Part shown: positions 1-11,428 of the stretch, one piece after another | Position numbering within the stretch: position 1 is the stretch's first letter | How the letters are laid out: every line of letters begins with the position of its first letter | Source: Norana najaformis | Taxonomy: Eukaryota; Annelida; Clitellata; Crassiclitellata; Hormogastridae | Direction: 5' to 3' | Length of the DNA stretch: 64,000 nt | Assembly: GCA_964023275.1 (NCBI GenBank) | Contig: OZ029920.1 | Span: forward strand, 3,773,438-3,837,437 | Notes under the pieces: model-generated | The model's input: the letters and a program-made list of their open reading frames with translations, nothing else | What the model was told of the DNA's origin: nothing | Databases searched by the model: none | Translations under genes and position numbers: made by a program

Positions 1-874
1 GAAAGAGGAAACCCAATTCTTACACATTCCAGATTAGAAAGGCCTCATGGAAATATTGTACTTATCATGCAATGTACATGTTTTAATTATGTTGATGCAC
101 CCATTAGCCATCACACTTTCTACCGAGTTAATTTAGCAGGCGGCCCTAATTAAATGGAACTTTTGCCACCTTATGGGTGGGCAGCCCTTAGCCTCCCAGT
201 TAATTGTACTGTATTTGTAAACTATATCATTCTTCGCTTTGGATCAATAGAAGAAGGCGACGACGATTCCTGCAAAGCAGAAACAAGCAGAGTCGCGTTT
301 AACATCGGTGTATTAGATGGAACAGCTAATACCAGAGTTAAGCACTAGCTACATAATTCATAACAGTGGCGACAAGTACAGTGGATCTTTTAACACCTTG
401 GTCACATCACATGGGACCTAAGTATGGGCGGGCCCCAAGGTGATACTTACACCGAGATATTAAAACCATAACAGAGCCTCTGCATATGAGGACTTCACTC
501 AAAAAAAATAAACAAACATGTAGGTTTTCATTTTGCTTGATGAGGTAAATTGCAGAGAGAAAGAGTAAAATATAGCATTATTAGAAGTTTGAAAATTAAT
601 GTTTACACGTTGTGAGAAGTTTCATGTGAGGAAATAAAACATTAGAGTTCGTTACGTGATCTTCCAATTGTCAAATCAAGCCTCGTTTCTAAGAAGTTCG
701 GAGGAATCAAGAAAAGCATTTGTCTGAAGCTGGGAGTAAATTTCAAGCAGATGCTAGCATTCGTGTGTTCTGCATCGATGCTGCACAACCTTTCGGCGTT
801 TTGAATTCGTCGTTGTTGAAGGATAGTCGATTTATTCTACACAATTGATCTGACTACTTTCTACACAACCGGCT
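1..874 (-). repeat. 3' flank of copy A, inverted duplicate of 19980-20825
   Basis: Read on the minus strand this matches the sequence following the exon 2 stop of copy B, and more loosely 36253-36905 after copy D. It includes a small open frame at 154-348 (plus) that corresponds to the putative antisense exon described at 20493-20675; in this copy the donor-like CAG/GTAAGC is changed. Confidence 0.7.
831..836 (-). terminator. Poly(A) signal AATAAA after copy A
   Basis: AATAAA on the minus strand about 40 nt beyond the copy A stop. Copy D has AATAAA at the aligned place (36248-36253) and B has lost it. Confidence 0.35.
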
Positions 875-3800
875 TCACGACTGGCTTCGCAACCGGTGCC
901 CTACAACTTGATACTTATAAATCCTGACATACGGCCATTCAAGTGGAATCCAAACCGGATATGCATACGGCTTCACAACTGGCTTCACAACTTGCTCCTC
1001 AACCGCCTCCTGAGTTGGCCGTTCACCCGACCCTTCAGCCGGAGCCGGATCCTCATAAGGCTCTGGGGGGAAGTCTTTCACCGGTGTTTCAGCTGGCGCT
1101 GCGTCTCCCAAAGAAGTTTTCAAACTTTCTTCAGGAATCCCCGACGGCTCTTTTTCGACAAAGTTTTCTCCCGGTTGAGGTTCATCTCCGAAACCAGCTG
1201 AAAATCAAAACATGTAAGACATGGAATTGCGATGAATGACAAGAGAACATAAATAGCCTTTGGCATGACATTACGAAACAGCAGAATCTGTGTAACGACC
1301 ATGTGAAAGATATTCGCCCACACTTGTCTCTGCCTCAGTTTCGGATTCACTAGTCCTCCAGTCAATAATAAAATAATTAGTGGCCCAATGCAAAAGTACT
1401 CTTTCAGATAGTTTTGGAGGTAAAGCCTGATTTTTCACGAATTACATTTGTTTTTGTAAAGAAACATTTTCTATTCTTGAGATCAATCGTACGTCAGGAA
1501 AAATTATAAATCAAACGAAAAAAAAAGTTTTTATGACTTATCATTTTTTAGTCTAAGGATCGATACTTGCAGTGTAGACTTAAACTGACGATTCCCTCCC
1601 ACACTCGATTTTGTTTTGGTATCACACAAACATGCGAAAATGCACATGAGTGCAGAACTCCTTCGGTAGAGCCATAACTAATACGTCAAAAAAACGAGCA
1701 TATGGCTTCTGCGTCTGTATTTCTGCATTGGCTTCCTGTTCAGCAAACAATTATTTTATAGATGGCTCATAGTTTTTAAAACATTGAACTGGTATATGGC
1801 CAAGCACAATACTTAAAATCAGTCCTCATTTCCCAGACTTATCATCATTCAACAAGGCATCTGATTTTCTCTGGACAAACAATAAAACTAGAACTGTTCT
1901 TGGTGAGCTAGCTTATTCAGTTGCGTACCTAAGTTTTGGAAGTTTCTCCCTGTATGTGCTCGTTCTGCTAAATCGCTTGTGTAGTAATAATTCCAATGTT
2001 TAATGACATCTTATGACATCAAAGGCCGTGGCCGTCGCCCTCCTCCTTTATCCAGGCTTGGGACTGGCACTAACCGAATAAGGGCAGTGATGGAGTTTAT
2101 CGCTTATCTTAAAGTTCAAATTCAATTACCTGGGAACATGGGATTGCGCTGTGCTATTTAGACTCCAAACGAACAATCTTCTTCTGGTTCAATCCAAAGA
2201 AAAGAGAGGGTTTACACATCGGCTGCAAACCTCCTTTAATCATTATTGTCCACAGTTTAACGACATCTTATGTAGATCAGCCGCCGTTGTAGTGCAGTTA
2301 ATAAATAGGCTAGATAGTATGTAAGCTATGTGAACATGACGTTCTAGTGCCTATATCTCTCCTTCCAACTGTCAATCTTTGTTTTAAAATGTTCAGTGCA
2401 GAAATTATTTGTTTTGGTTGTCGGTTCCAATAACCCATAGTTCCCCGGCTGAAAATAATTTTTTTCTATTAGTATTTCCACATTTATGAAGCTTTACTAT
2501 CCGACTAACCATCAAAAAGTGGCGATGAGCAATTATAAGCGAAGTTGGGCCTACTTGTTCAAGTTAACTGCACAGCAAGCGCAACACGGAAGGCCGTATT
2601 CCATACTCTCCGCGTTACAATCCGAGCACGATATCCCTGTCATGATAAATTCGTTGAGAAATGCGCAGGTTCGAGGCTATAGGGTCACTACAGATTGACA
2701 TGTACATTTGAATTTACATTTACATTTACATTACATAAGTTTCCGACTGCATCCTCTTAGCTGTCCAATGGCTGTCCGCTGGAGGAAGGCCTGCTCATCT
2801 ATATTCTCGAGTTCGTGTAAAATTGTCTGAATAAAGTCACATTTAATTCTTTTTACTTCAGAGGAAAAAGACCCAGCTTTTTCTTCAAGTGGCATCCAAG
2901 CTAAACTCACGACGAGTTTAATAGCTCGCTTTTTGTATTTTTCCAGGTATTCGGTGTTTTTTTCCCAAAGCTGCTAGTCCTCAATGTCAAGTAGTATTGT
3001 CGGCGTGAGTCGTTGATCAGTTTGTTGGCGTTACGCCAATCTGACCGATACGCGCGTCGAACAAGTTCATCATCGGTAGCCTTCCAACGCCCTTCTAAGC
3101 GTCTACGAAGTCGTTTTGCAGCTCTGGCTTCAGGGGATAGACAGCGATTGATCTCTCTTCCTGGGCATTTCGTAAATTTCCTCAGCGGAGCCAACTGGTC
3201 AAGGATGTCGGTGACAACGTCGTCTATCCGACAATCAAAGCCGTCGGGGTGTCATCAGGAGCGAAGAACAGTGACGAATTAATTCAACGCTTGTCGGAAG
3301 GAGTCAAGATCGAGTGTTTTAAGCTTCCGATAGACGATAGTAATCGGTTGCCTTTTGTTGAGGCTTCGTGCAACCGTCCAATTATCAGACTATGGTCGGG
3401 CAATCCGTGGCTACTACACACCTGTACAATCTTGATCGATGTCAAATTCAGTTCGGAGATGACAAGATCAAGCAGACTGTCGCGGTCGGTCCAGTACGGG
3501 TTGGACGTAGCACTAGCTGCTTTAAGCCGAAGAAGTCAAGTACTGTGAATAGATCTTCGGAGATGCTGGACGAATTGTTTCCAGGACAGTTGAAGTCTCC
3601 GCTGAGAATAAGTCGATCGCTACCAATCACGGTGGTAGTTGCAGCAAGAAAGTTGCTTAATTCGTGGTAAAATTCATTGAGGTTGGAACCTGGCCAGCGG
3701 TAGATATTAATGAAGAGGAATAAGATGTTAGAGGTAATTATTCGGACAGCTTGGAAGTGGAAGCTGTTTGTTGTCGCAGTATTCTGAAGCGGATGAGTTC

Positions 3801-5685
3801 TTACGGTAAGCGTATTACGATGGATGATCGCGAGACCGCTGTTTCTGCCCGTTCGTCCGGGGGCTGAGCAATGGACGTGTCTGGAGACGTACTCTGGCGG
3901 GTTCATGTCAAACTTGATGACATTAGGATCATCAGCAGAGATCTAAGTCTCGCAGACTCCAAGTACATCTAACTGGTTCGATTCAATCAAATCGACTATG
4001 ATTGTTCCTTTGCGGACGGCGCTGAGCGCGTTCAGGTATCCAGAGGTAAGTGGCTAGGGACGTTGGTGAGTTGAAGCAGGACCTGGGTTGGGTTCGACTC
4101 CTCCTAGCAGAAGCAGTAGCGCAACAAATACCCAAGCGGGCGAACGATGACGAGCTGGGTGTAGAAGCCGCGTGATCCCGGTAGAGCCAAACAGGCGCTG
4201 CTGAGCAGCTGAAGTCCGGCGCATGTCACAGGTTGGCCAGGAAGGACGACAGCAAACAGGCACGTGGGATATTCGCTGACGTAAGGGTCAACGCAGCAGC
4301 TGGCGTGAATAGTCGAGTATGTACTGGTGATCAAGCCGATAGGAACGACGCAGCAAAAGTAAACATAAAGCTTAAACGAGAGTTGCTAGGTGACGGCATT
4401 ATGACGTAACAACTGTCGTACCATACTAGCTTGCGAAGTTAAATTCCGTCCAAAATTGCACAGTTAAGATGTTAGAAATTAAAATCCTTCAAACGCCCAA
4501 GAGTAAACTTAAACTATAATAAAGATATTTGAAGTCCTGACATTATGAAGAAGCCGCTGGTATTAAAAACTCATCCACTAATCCCGATTCCCCCTCTCCT
4601 CTTACCTCTCTTGTCGCTCCAATTCTAAAAACCATCCACCGTGGCTCTTTGCCTGTCTACCTGCCTGGTCCTTGGATCTTCATCGGAACCCGTGACCTTG
4701 CATGTCTAGCGATTTCGATTTCATCAAGCGCCTGTATATCATCCGAATTTCGCGATTTAGCTGTCTTTGGGCGTTATAGAAATTTCGAGTTGACGATTTC
4801 GATTAGAAATCGCTGAAAAGTTCAGTTATTCCTTAGAGCCACCTTAATTATGTACAATAGGTGAAGGTTACACGCATGAACATACATACTGTTTCATCTA
4901 GCTCACTTCAAATTCTCTTTTCATGTTAAGACGCACCTGTTCAGTTCTTTTGAAAAACATGTTCACAGCTTTTGAGAGTTCTCAAAAATGCGTTATACAA
5001 CTATGCAGATAAAGTCATACAAAGAGCCGATTTCTAACACTTCAATCTGTGACTACAACTTAGAGGAATAATGTCTATTTTGGTTTGGAAAAATGACAGA
5101 TTATGTGCGGCACGTTGGTCTATCGGTTACGCGTTTGGTCAGTGATCATGCGGTTGTGGATTCGACTCCGGGTAACGACCCTGGGCAAGTTGTTTGCGGA
5201 CACCGTGCCTCTGTCACTAAGCAGTAGAATATTTTACCAGCGCAAGCTGGGAAGTAAACTTTAAGCCCTGCGATGAACTGACCCAGTGTCCAGGACCTTG
5301 GGATTCGTCTATTTCTGGCTCAGTGACCTAAAGAAAATGAGGTAAGGTAAATTAGGCTTGTAATCCCCTACGTCTTGTGGAATATGTATAACTCGTCTTA
5401 GTGACTATGTTGCCTTACCTAAAGACTGGGACTGATCAAAAATTCTCTTTCATTCGATTCAGTATCTGTTAGTATTATCGCAAAATCTTACTCGGTGTCA
5501 GAATAGAAAAACGCGTTTCGAATACAGTACGTTTCGTCTCATTATCAAAATTACAACACAATTTTTAATTCTAATAAAGCTTCCTGGTAATATTGGATTT
5601 TGATAAATTTTTATATCTAACTCAAATATGTCTAACCTTTCGAAATGGTCAAAAGGCAAAACAACAAATGCAGCTTCCGATTCAT
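875..5685 (-). CDS. Secreted Pro/Glu-rich protein, family copy A (two exons, inverted copy)
   Basis: Exon 1 is 5685-5637 and encodes a signal peptide, MNRKLHLLFCLLTISK. It ends in phase 1 at a GT donor (5636-5635). Exon 2 is 1197-875, directly after a TTTTGATTTTCAG acceptor, and completes the split Ala codon to give AGFGDEPQP and an acidic, Pro/Glu-rich, cysteine-free mature region; total about 123 aa. SKA/GFGDE is a plausible signal-peptidase site. Exon 2 is close to copy B up to the VVKPVVKP stretch, then the C-terminus differs. Just past that point a second frame reads PVAKPVVKPVV, so an indel appears to have shifted the original repeat out of frame. The 4.4-kb intron holds a SINE and a CR1-like LINE. 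I do not recognise the family. Secretion is inferred from exon 1; the function is unknown. The model rests on the same two exons recurring in copies B and D. Confidence 0.6.
1198..2700 (-). repeat. Copy A intron, segment shared with copies B and D
   Basis: No coding sequence is seen. Read on the minus strand it matches 18185-19689 and, in part, 34150-35770, as expected for intron 1 of paralogous genes. It contains one gamma dispersed repeat (1990-2105). Confidence 0.65.
2700..4370 (-). mobile_element. CR1-like non-LTR retrotransposon with 2A-like peptide, internally deleted
   Basis: On the minus strand the element begins near 4370. A hydrophobic leader (about 4263-4054) ends in ALLLLLGGVEPNPGP, the GVExNPGP motif of 2A-like ribosome-skipping peptides. 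The AP-endonuclease domain follows in another frame (about 4030-3448), recognisable by LDVLGVCET, NGR/RNS and LILSGDFNCPG. An in-frame TAG replaces the Trp expected after CET. A basic EN-RT linker (about 3194-2907; RAAKRLRRRLEGRW, NKLINDSRRQYY) is next. The whole RT domain is missing. The 3' UTR (2890-2760) and an (ATGTAA)n-type tail (about 2745-2700) end the element. It is dead because of stops, frameshifts and the RT deletion. It sits in the sense direction in the intron of copy A. 2A peptides are known in CR1-like elements of sea urchin and amphioxus. Confidence 0.75.
4560..4820 (+). mobile_element. LINE 3'-end fragment with degenerate hexamer tail
   Basis: Shares the dispersed LINE 3' sequence TCTTGGATCTT...CCTATCGATTT...GGGCG(T/C)TNTAGAAAT...GAGTT(T/G)ACGATT seen at 10720-10880, 42600-42760, 52552-52770, 55030-55145 and 59860-60070. 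The same insertion is present, antisense to the gene as here, in copy B (16875-17120) and copy D (33555-33770), so it predates the duplications. Confidence 0.5.
5103..5390 (+). mobile_element. tRNA-derived SINE in copy A intron
   Basis: The head resembles a tRNA: a box A-like TTGGTCTATCGGTTACGCG followed by a box B-like GGATTCGACTCC (5158-5169). The body ends in CCCCTACGTCTTGTGG. Copies occur at 11168-11428, 16340-16605 and 33005-33270 (all minus). It lies antisense to gene A, as the other intronic copies lie antisense to B and D. Confidence 0.6.
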
Positions 5686-5890
5686 TTTCGGAGAGGCTTC
5701 CTCGATTCTTCAGCTTCGTTGTCGTTTCGAAGATACGTGGAAGCCGTTTGCAACACTGCAGGTTCTAACTTCGCTCCTGTTGGTTATGACCAACAAGACT
5801 TGACAGCAATGCATCTACCAGTCTTCAAACGGCCAATTTAAAGGCAGTGAACTTTGTGCGACCCCGCCCCACTATAGGGTAATATCTCAA
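5686..5890 (-). promoter_or_regulatory. Conserved upstream region of copy A
   Basis: About 200 bp before the copy A start codon is strongly similar to the same region of B, C and D. A TATA-like TTTAAAT (5836-5842 on the complement) lies about 155 nt upstream of the ATG, next to a conserved AATATCTCAAACGT/ACGTTTGAGATATT block. Promoter function is inferred from conservation and position only. Confidence 0.35.
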
Positions 5891-6179
5891 ACGTCACAAC
5901 TACCTCTTCAAATATTGACTAACTTTCTCGAGACAGAGAACATATTTTTCAACCCCAAAATTTCTCCATTGATCATCTATCGGAGTCAGTTTTTTTCCTG
6001 AACGACGCGCAACAGTACTAAATCAGAAACGCAGTGAAGTGTGTGTGTTTCAGTCTGCCAAGTAAGATTAGCCTATGCATCTTTTCAATTGCTTGTAACA
6101 GCTCGCGACGACAGAGTAATTCAAATCGTAGCGTAGTCTTCGAGAGGTACTAAATGCACTTCCAAATCGTACAACGACA

Positions 6180-6275
6180 ACACCAAAACCTACTACTATT
6201 GCTACTGCTACCACCACCACTACTACAACTACTACTGCTACTATTACTGCTACTACAATTACAATAGTAGTGGCG

Positions 6276-6309
<34 letters not shown>

Positions 6310-6335
6310 TAACAACAACAGCAATACCTATTATG
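6180..6335 (+). repeat. Triplet microsatellite upstream of copy A
   Basis: Runs of (TAC)n/(CAC)n followed by (AAT)n and (AAC)n. It marks the edge between the inverted copy A segment and beta spacer 1. The other three gene copies also have triplet microsatellites upstream. Confidence 0.85.
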
Positions 6336-9169
6336 GCTTACAACAATTAAGCCGCTAAGCCATTGGGGCCATTGTAATTTTCAACTACTATAACGCCGAT
6401 GTATAATTCACAAATCATCAACCGATGGTTCACCAATATCAAGCCGTAATCAGGTCAGTATCCAGAAAGTCAGCCCGATGAATCCCGAAGAATTTGCTTA
6501 TGGAAGATAAGCCAACTGAAATAGTCTTAAGTTGAGACTGAAATGACAAGAGACTGAGTAGATCAACTGATTTTCCAGCATCTTTTCGATGCTGGAAAAT
6601 AGTTTCAACATTTAGTTCCACAGCTCAAAAGTTTAGGTTTAGATTTAGAGGTCAACAGTGTCGAGAAGTGAAATGTCAGTGCAATGAGACCTCAGCTCTG
6701 CGTGCAGCCGTCAGAATGTCAGAGAGTAGCTTAAGCATATCAGACTCGATTGAATAGCCATGTCGTTTAAGGAGAGGAATTTTAAGGCCTCTGTTCTTCA
6801 GGCACAAGATCTTTGTAATTCCCCACGATACTTCTGTACAACCCCTCTCATTGGACTTAGTACTCATGAATAAGCTGAAGCCCTAGGCTTATCTTTTTAG
6901 TGGCGTTATAGTGATTTGGTTTCGATCACAGTTTTATTTCAGTTAATTGGAAATATAATTGCTCTTTCGGTTTCAGTTAATTGGAAATAAAATTGACCAA
7001 TACCAAATCTATGGTGTCAGAGTCAGTGGATTCAAATACATTTAAAACATTCTTCTTTATTCGTCTATTTGAGTTAATTCATTGGCAGTTTCACTCGGGC
7101 TCTCAGTTTCTTGATGTCATTCAGGTTTAAACTAAAAAGTACCTATTTCAACTTGCTTACCCACCGTAGCTTACTTCTGGTTTCTGTGGCCTATCGAACT
7201 TCAACCTGGCTTCTCCAACGGATTATGATTTTTGGATTGCGATTTTGACTTGAAGTGACCATCGACTAATGCCTTGCGCACTGTGATTACAGCGCTACAG
7301 AAGTCATTAGACTGTGTTCACTAACAACAGATTACGTCATGTTTCGGATGATGGCTCAATTTTTAAGCTTATACATATTGATGTAAATCTCGAGACGTCA
7401 CTCTCTTTGGAATAGCACCCAGAATTGATTGTAATTATAATTGTAATTTGAGATTCATAAAGCGGCTCTTAGAGAATAAACCCAACAAGGGTGTTTCCGA
7501 CCAGAAAAGGTAAAATCACCTTTAATCGGTACGGTCTGAGTCGCCTGCGGAACACGGAGGAGGGTAAAGAAAGGAGATCAAGTCGCAATTCTCGAGGGCG
7601 ACGATTCCCTCAAGTGGGATTAAGTAGACAAAGCTTAAACATTAATTGTCACGGTTGGAAGACCAAACACCTTTTAGCTCTTACACAGTCGCAGAAAAGT
7701 CACGCATTTTGAAAATACGACGAGAAGACAAAACCCTCTTATCGTGTTTATTGGAACATGTTGAAAATAATTTTGTGTCTTGTTCTCGGGCCTTCTTGGT
7801 TGCTGGTCCACGACTTTGGGATCCGTTGTAAAGTTGCATTCGTCCCGTAATTTCTGTGATGTCATTCTGTTCTAAATTTAAGACTTGTCTGTTTCAACTT
7901 GCCTACCCACCGTAGCCTAATCCAATGGGTTGTGATTTTGACTATGATTTCGCTTGCAGCGACAATCGATTGACACTGTAGAAGTAATTAGAACAGTCAG
8001 ATTAGATTGTAATGCAGTCTATTGCAAAAATGGGCATATTACGTTGTAAACAATTTTTCTCAGATATAGCTATCATAAAAAGTAAATCTGTTGTAACAGA
8101 TCGTTTATTTGAGTAATTCCGATGGAAAGAAACGTCGATAATTGGAAACGAAAAATATTTGTTTGAAACTAAAGTGAATAAAGATCTTTCTAGTATCTGC
8201 TGATATTGGTACCCCAATAGCAGTTAATCCAAAGAGCGATAGTGGCTTATTTTAGAGATTTTAACCCCGGGCTAACACGGTTAGTCCACGGGGACCTTAC
8301 ATGGCTTGGCGCCGTTTCAAAAGGACCGTGGAAGATCTCACCCGATCACTTCGTTGAAAACGATCAGGTTCTAGCCCACGCGCTCGCTATTGAAAATATA
8401 ATTACAGTTATGTCAGTCATCTTTTATGATAGTGATAGCCAGTTTGTATCACTGACATTTCTTCAGAAGTTTTGGAATTATATTGTGTCCTCCATTCTTT
8501 GAACTCTGGGCACAAGTGAATGTAAAGATTCTGATTATCAGACGTCTCTATAAACCTCTGACTGGGCAGTGTACATTGTAATTTAGTTGGCTTTGAGGAA
8601 TATATTCAGATTATATTCATCATTCGAACTTCCCATCACTTCACTCATTGCAATCTCTTCGTAAGTCTTTAACTCAAAATTGAAAACACTCTCCTCTAAT
8701 GCAATTCCTATCCTATTCTTCCCTTTATCTATCCTGCAGATCCAATTCCAAACATCAGCATAACTCTTGGATCTTGGCTTGGAACCGAACCATTCTTGTC
8801 TATCGATTTAAGTTGTCAATTTACCCTCGGGTCTGTGTTATCGCGGGAATTCGAATTTGTCTATTAAGCCTTGATCTCGATTTTCACAGCGTGTTATTAC
8901 TCGAGATCATCGAGGAATGTTGGTAAAACAATTAAGAGAAAAATAGCAGTTTTAGTATGAAAGTATACAACCATTCAGCATTCCAACTTGCCTGGTTCAG
9001 CTACCGAGGACCATTCAGTTATTGAATCGTGCCTATGAAACACAGGAAACTAGAAAACCTCTGGAGAGATAATTATTTGTAATTACAAATGAGGTTCAGA
9101 AGTTTCAAGTTACATGCAACAAGTACTGTGCTTTTTCCCGGTTACCGATAAAAGGTCCTTCTAGTTGGC

Positions 9170-9360
9170 CGATCATTGACAGTTGGTTTGGCCTCGGGAT
9201 ACATGAGGGAGCTCTGTGCTGTGGTATATAGCCAAGAGGGTCGACGAACACTGCGGTTTGCAGGACCTGGGGACCTGTTGGTTCCGTGCTCCCGTAGAGC
9301 TATTTGCTATTTAGACGCATCGTTCTTTCTCTTGCACTGGACTATCCTCACAGAATAGTC
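9170..9360 (+). mobile_element. LINE RT C-terminal fragment
   Basis: A short frame contains GRRTLRFAGPGDLLVP, resembling the RSAxxGDLLVP segment near the end of CR1/L2-group ORF2 proteins. The paralogous copy is at 26140-26335. Confidence 0.4.
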
Positions 9361-9529
9361 TTGCAATAAAACTTATTATCTTACCGCCATAATTACAATG
9401 CTGAAGAAACACTGTTCAGCTCATCTCAAGAGGCCCCTTTATAGAACTGTTGCTTAGTTGTACCTCTGCGCCTTTATATGGTTCTTAAAACGCTCTAGGC
9501 GAGTGCTAAGATACCTAAATGCATGCAAC

Positions 9530-9640
9530 CACACATATACATACATATATACATGTATACTTACATATATACATACATATATACATACATATATACATAC
9601 ATATATACATGCATACATACATACATACATACACCGTCTT
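9530..9640 (+). repeat. (TACATA)n microsatellite
   Basis: About 100 bp of TACA/TATA repeats. The related tract at 26505-26580 lies at the equivalent place in beta spacer 2. Confidence 0.9.
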
Positions 9641-9644
9641 CTTC

Positions 9645-10015
9645 TCTCCCGTCAGGTATGTGCAGACAGTGAGGCTTGAACACGATGTCTCCATTTCGTT
9701 CTGTCTCTGATAATGTGAACGGCAGTTTTTATGTTCATGTCTTGCGCTTTTAGATCTTCTTTCACATCTTCCATCCAAGTCTTCCTTTGTCTTCCTCGAC
9801 TCCGTGTTACCTTCATGTGGCCATACAGTGCTCTGGTTGGTAATCTCTTGTTGTCCATCCTTTTTGCATATCCGAACCAGGTCAGTCTTCTTTCACAAAT
9901 CATGTCTGCGATTCTCTCCCTCTGTCCCAACTCTTCCCGGGTCACCTCATTATGAACCCTATCTCGTCTGGTTCTTCCCAATATTCTTCTTAGCCAACCC
10001 ATCTCCGCCAAGAAT
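9645..10015 (-). mobile_element. LINE ORF2 C-terminal fragment
   Basis: A minus-strand frame of 119 aa contains LRRILGRTRRDRVHNEV, RLTWFGYAKRMDNKRLP, RSRGRQRKTWMEDVKEDL and DRTKWRHRVQAS. These are the conserved C-terminal motifs of a widespread LINE ORF2 group (RTE-like; clade not certain). No RT core is present, so this is a remnant. Confidence 0.65.
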
Positions 10016-10197
10016 ATTCACCTTTCATCCTCCTCTCGTTCGCACCACACCTAGGAGATAGGCATAAAAGAAACATGTCATGACCAATGGAGTCAAATGC
10101 AGCAGAGATGACTAGAAGACAGAAGAAGAAATCCTGCTGATGAATAGTGGTAGAGACTAGTTTAACTTCGTTAAGTTAGTTTTGATAACAATAGGAG

Positions 10198-10880
10198 TTG
10201 AAGTTAGGACGGGGATTGGAGATGTTTTCTTTACCCAGATTCTATTTTTCTCTGACTGAGCTACATCCCACCCTGCATCTCCTTTCTGGAACGATCCCCC
10301 AACTGAATTGCTCAAGTTTTCCTTCCTGCACGCCTCCTGTTGACACCCAGCATCCTCTATCTCAAGTCCCTCTATCCATCACTCCTCAAAATTTCCATTT
10401 AAAACTGAAGTCCCACCTTTCCAAGAAATCTTACCCAGATTTACCCAATCCGTCTCCCCAATATCCCGATTTCCTTCCATTCCCCTTATCTCTCTTTCGG
10501 GTTGAATTTCAAACACCATCCTCCACAGCCGGCTGACTGTCTAATTTTAATCTCTTTCCAGTTGAATTCCAAACAGCTTATCTCTCTTTCCGGTTGAATT
10601 CCAAACACCACCCTCTATAGCCGTCTGACTGTCTGACTTAAACTCTTTCCGGTTGAATTTCAAACAACTTGTATCTCTTTCCGGTTGAATTCCAAGCACC
10701 TTCCTCCATAGCCGTCTGACTGTTTGCCTTCCTGACTCTTGGATCTTGACCTGGAATCGAACCCTTCTTGCCTATCGAATGTTTTGACTGAGCGCCTGTG
10801 ATTAAGATGGTTCCGGCGACGTGGCTTTCGTTGGACACTGTAGAAATATCGAGCTCACATTTACGATCATGATTCCCATT
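10198..10880 (+). mobile_element. LINE 3' end: ORF2 terminus, repeated UTR and tail region
   Basis: A frame at 10198-10536 includes LSITPQNFHLKLKSHLSKKSYPD, a typical LINE ORF2 end; a relative lies at 51135-51383. It is followed by three tandem copies of a TCTCTTTCCGGTTGAATTCC unit (about 10485-10720) and by the common 3' UTR with TTGGATCTTGACCTGGAATC and TAGAAATATCGAGCTCACATTTACGA. Confidence 0.5.
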
Positions 10881-11167
10881 TCTCTCAACCTATCAACGTT
10901 TCATAATCCACCATTGCAGCTACTTTGTCTCCTTTCCACTCTCGTAACCCTGCAGCAAGATTTTTTTCTCCGTACAGCATCTCTCGACAACCTTCTGACT
11001 TTAAGCAGCGCTTGAAAATAATTTGTTGCGAGTAGCTTTTAAGTAGCATTTCAGGGTTCCTCAAGTTTACGATTACGACTTTTCTTAACTGTCATAAATT
11101 CTTCTTATGCGGTATCAGCTTCTTGAGGAATAATTAAATTTTAATAGTGTGTGTCCCATATCTCGCA

Positions 11168-11428
11168 ACTGAGACGTAGGGGAGGCGCTCATCTCGTTTT
11201 CTAGGGCCCTTGAGCCGGCAGTGGACGAATACCAATGTCCTGGATACGAGGCCAGTGTATCGCAGGACTTGCCGTTTACTTACGCCGGCACCAAATTATA
11301 AGTTACTGATTGGTGACAGAGGCACGGTTTGCGCAAACAACTTGCCCAGGGTGATTACACGGAGTCGAACCCTCAACTTCATGGTCATTAACCAAACGCG
11401 TTACCCATAGACCATCGTGTCGCAAAAA
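11168..11428 (-). mobile_element. tRNA-derived SINE in beta spacer 1
   Basis: Diverged copy of the same SINE, with GAGTCGAACCCTCAAC as the box B complement and a conserved CAAACGCGTTACCCATAGACCA head. It is not flanked by gene sequence, so it is an independent insertion. Confidence 0.55.

Noticed and set aside
3013..3670. Plus-strand frames of about 90-100 codons
   Set aside because: They are complements of the LINE endonuclease and linker coding sequence.
5103..5180. Functional tRNA gene
   Set aside because: Only boxes A and B are recognisable; the cloverleaf does not close and the sequence is repeated as a SINE.
8242..8502. 86-codon frame in spacer 1
   Set aside because: The paralogous sequence at 42070 has frameshifts and stops, so there is no sign of constraint.
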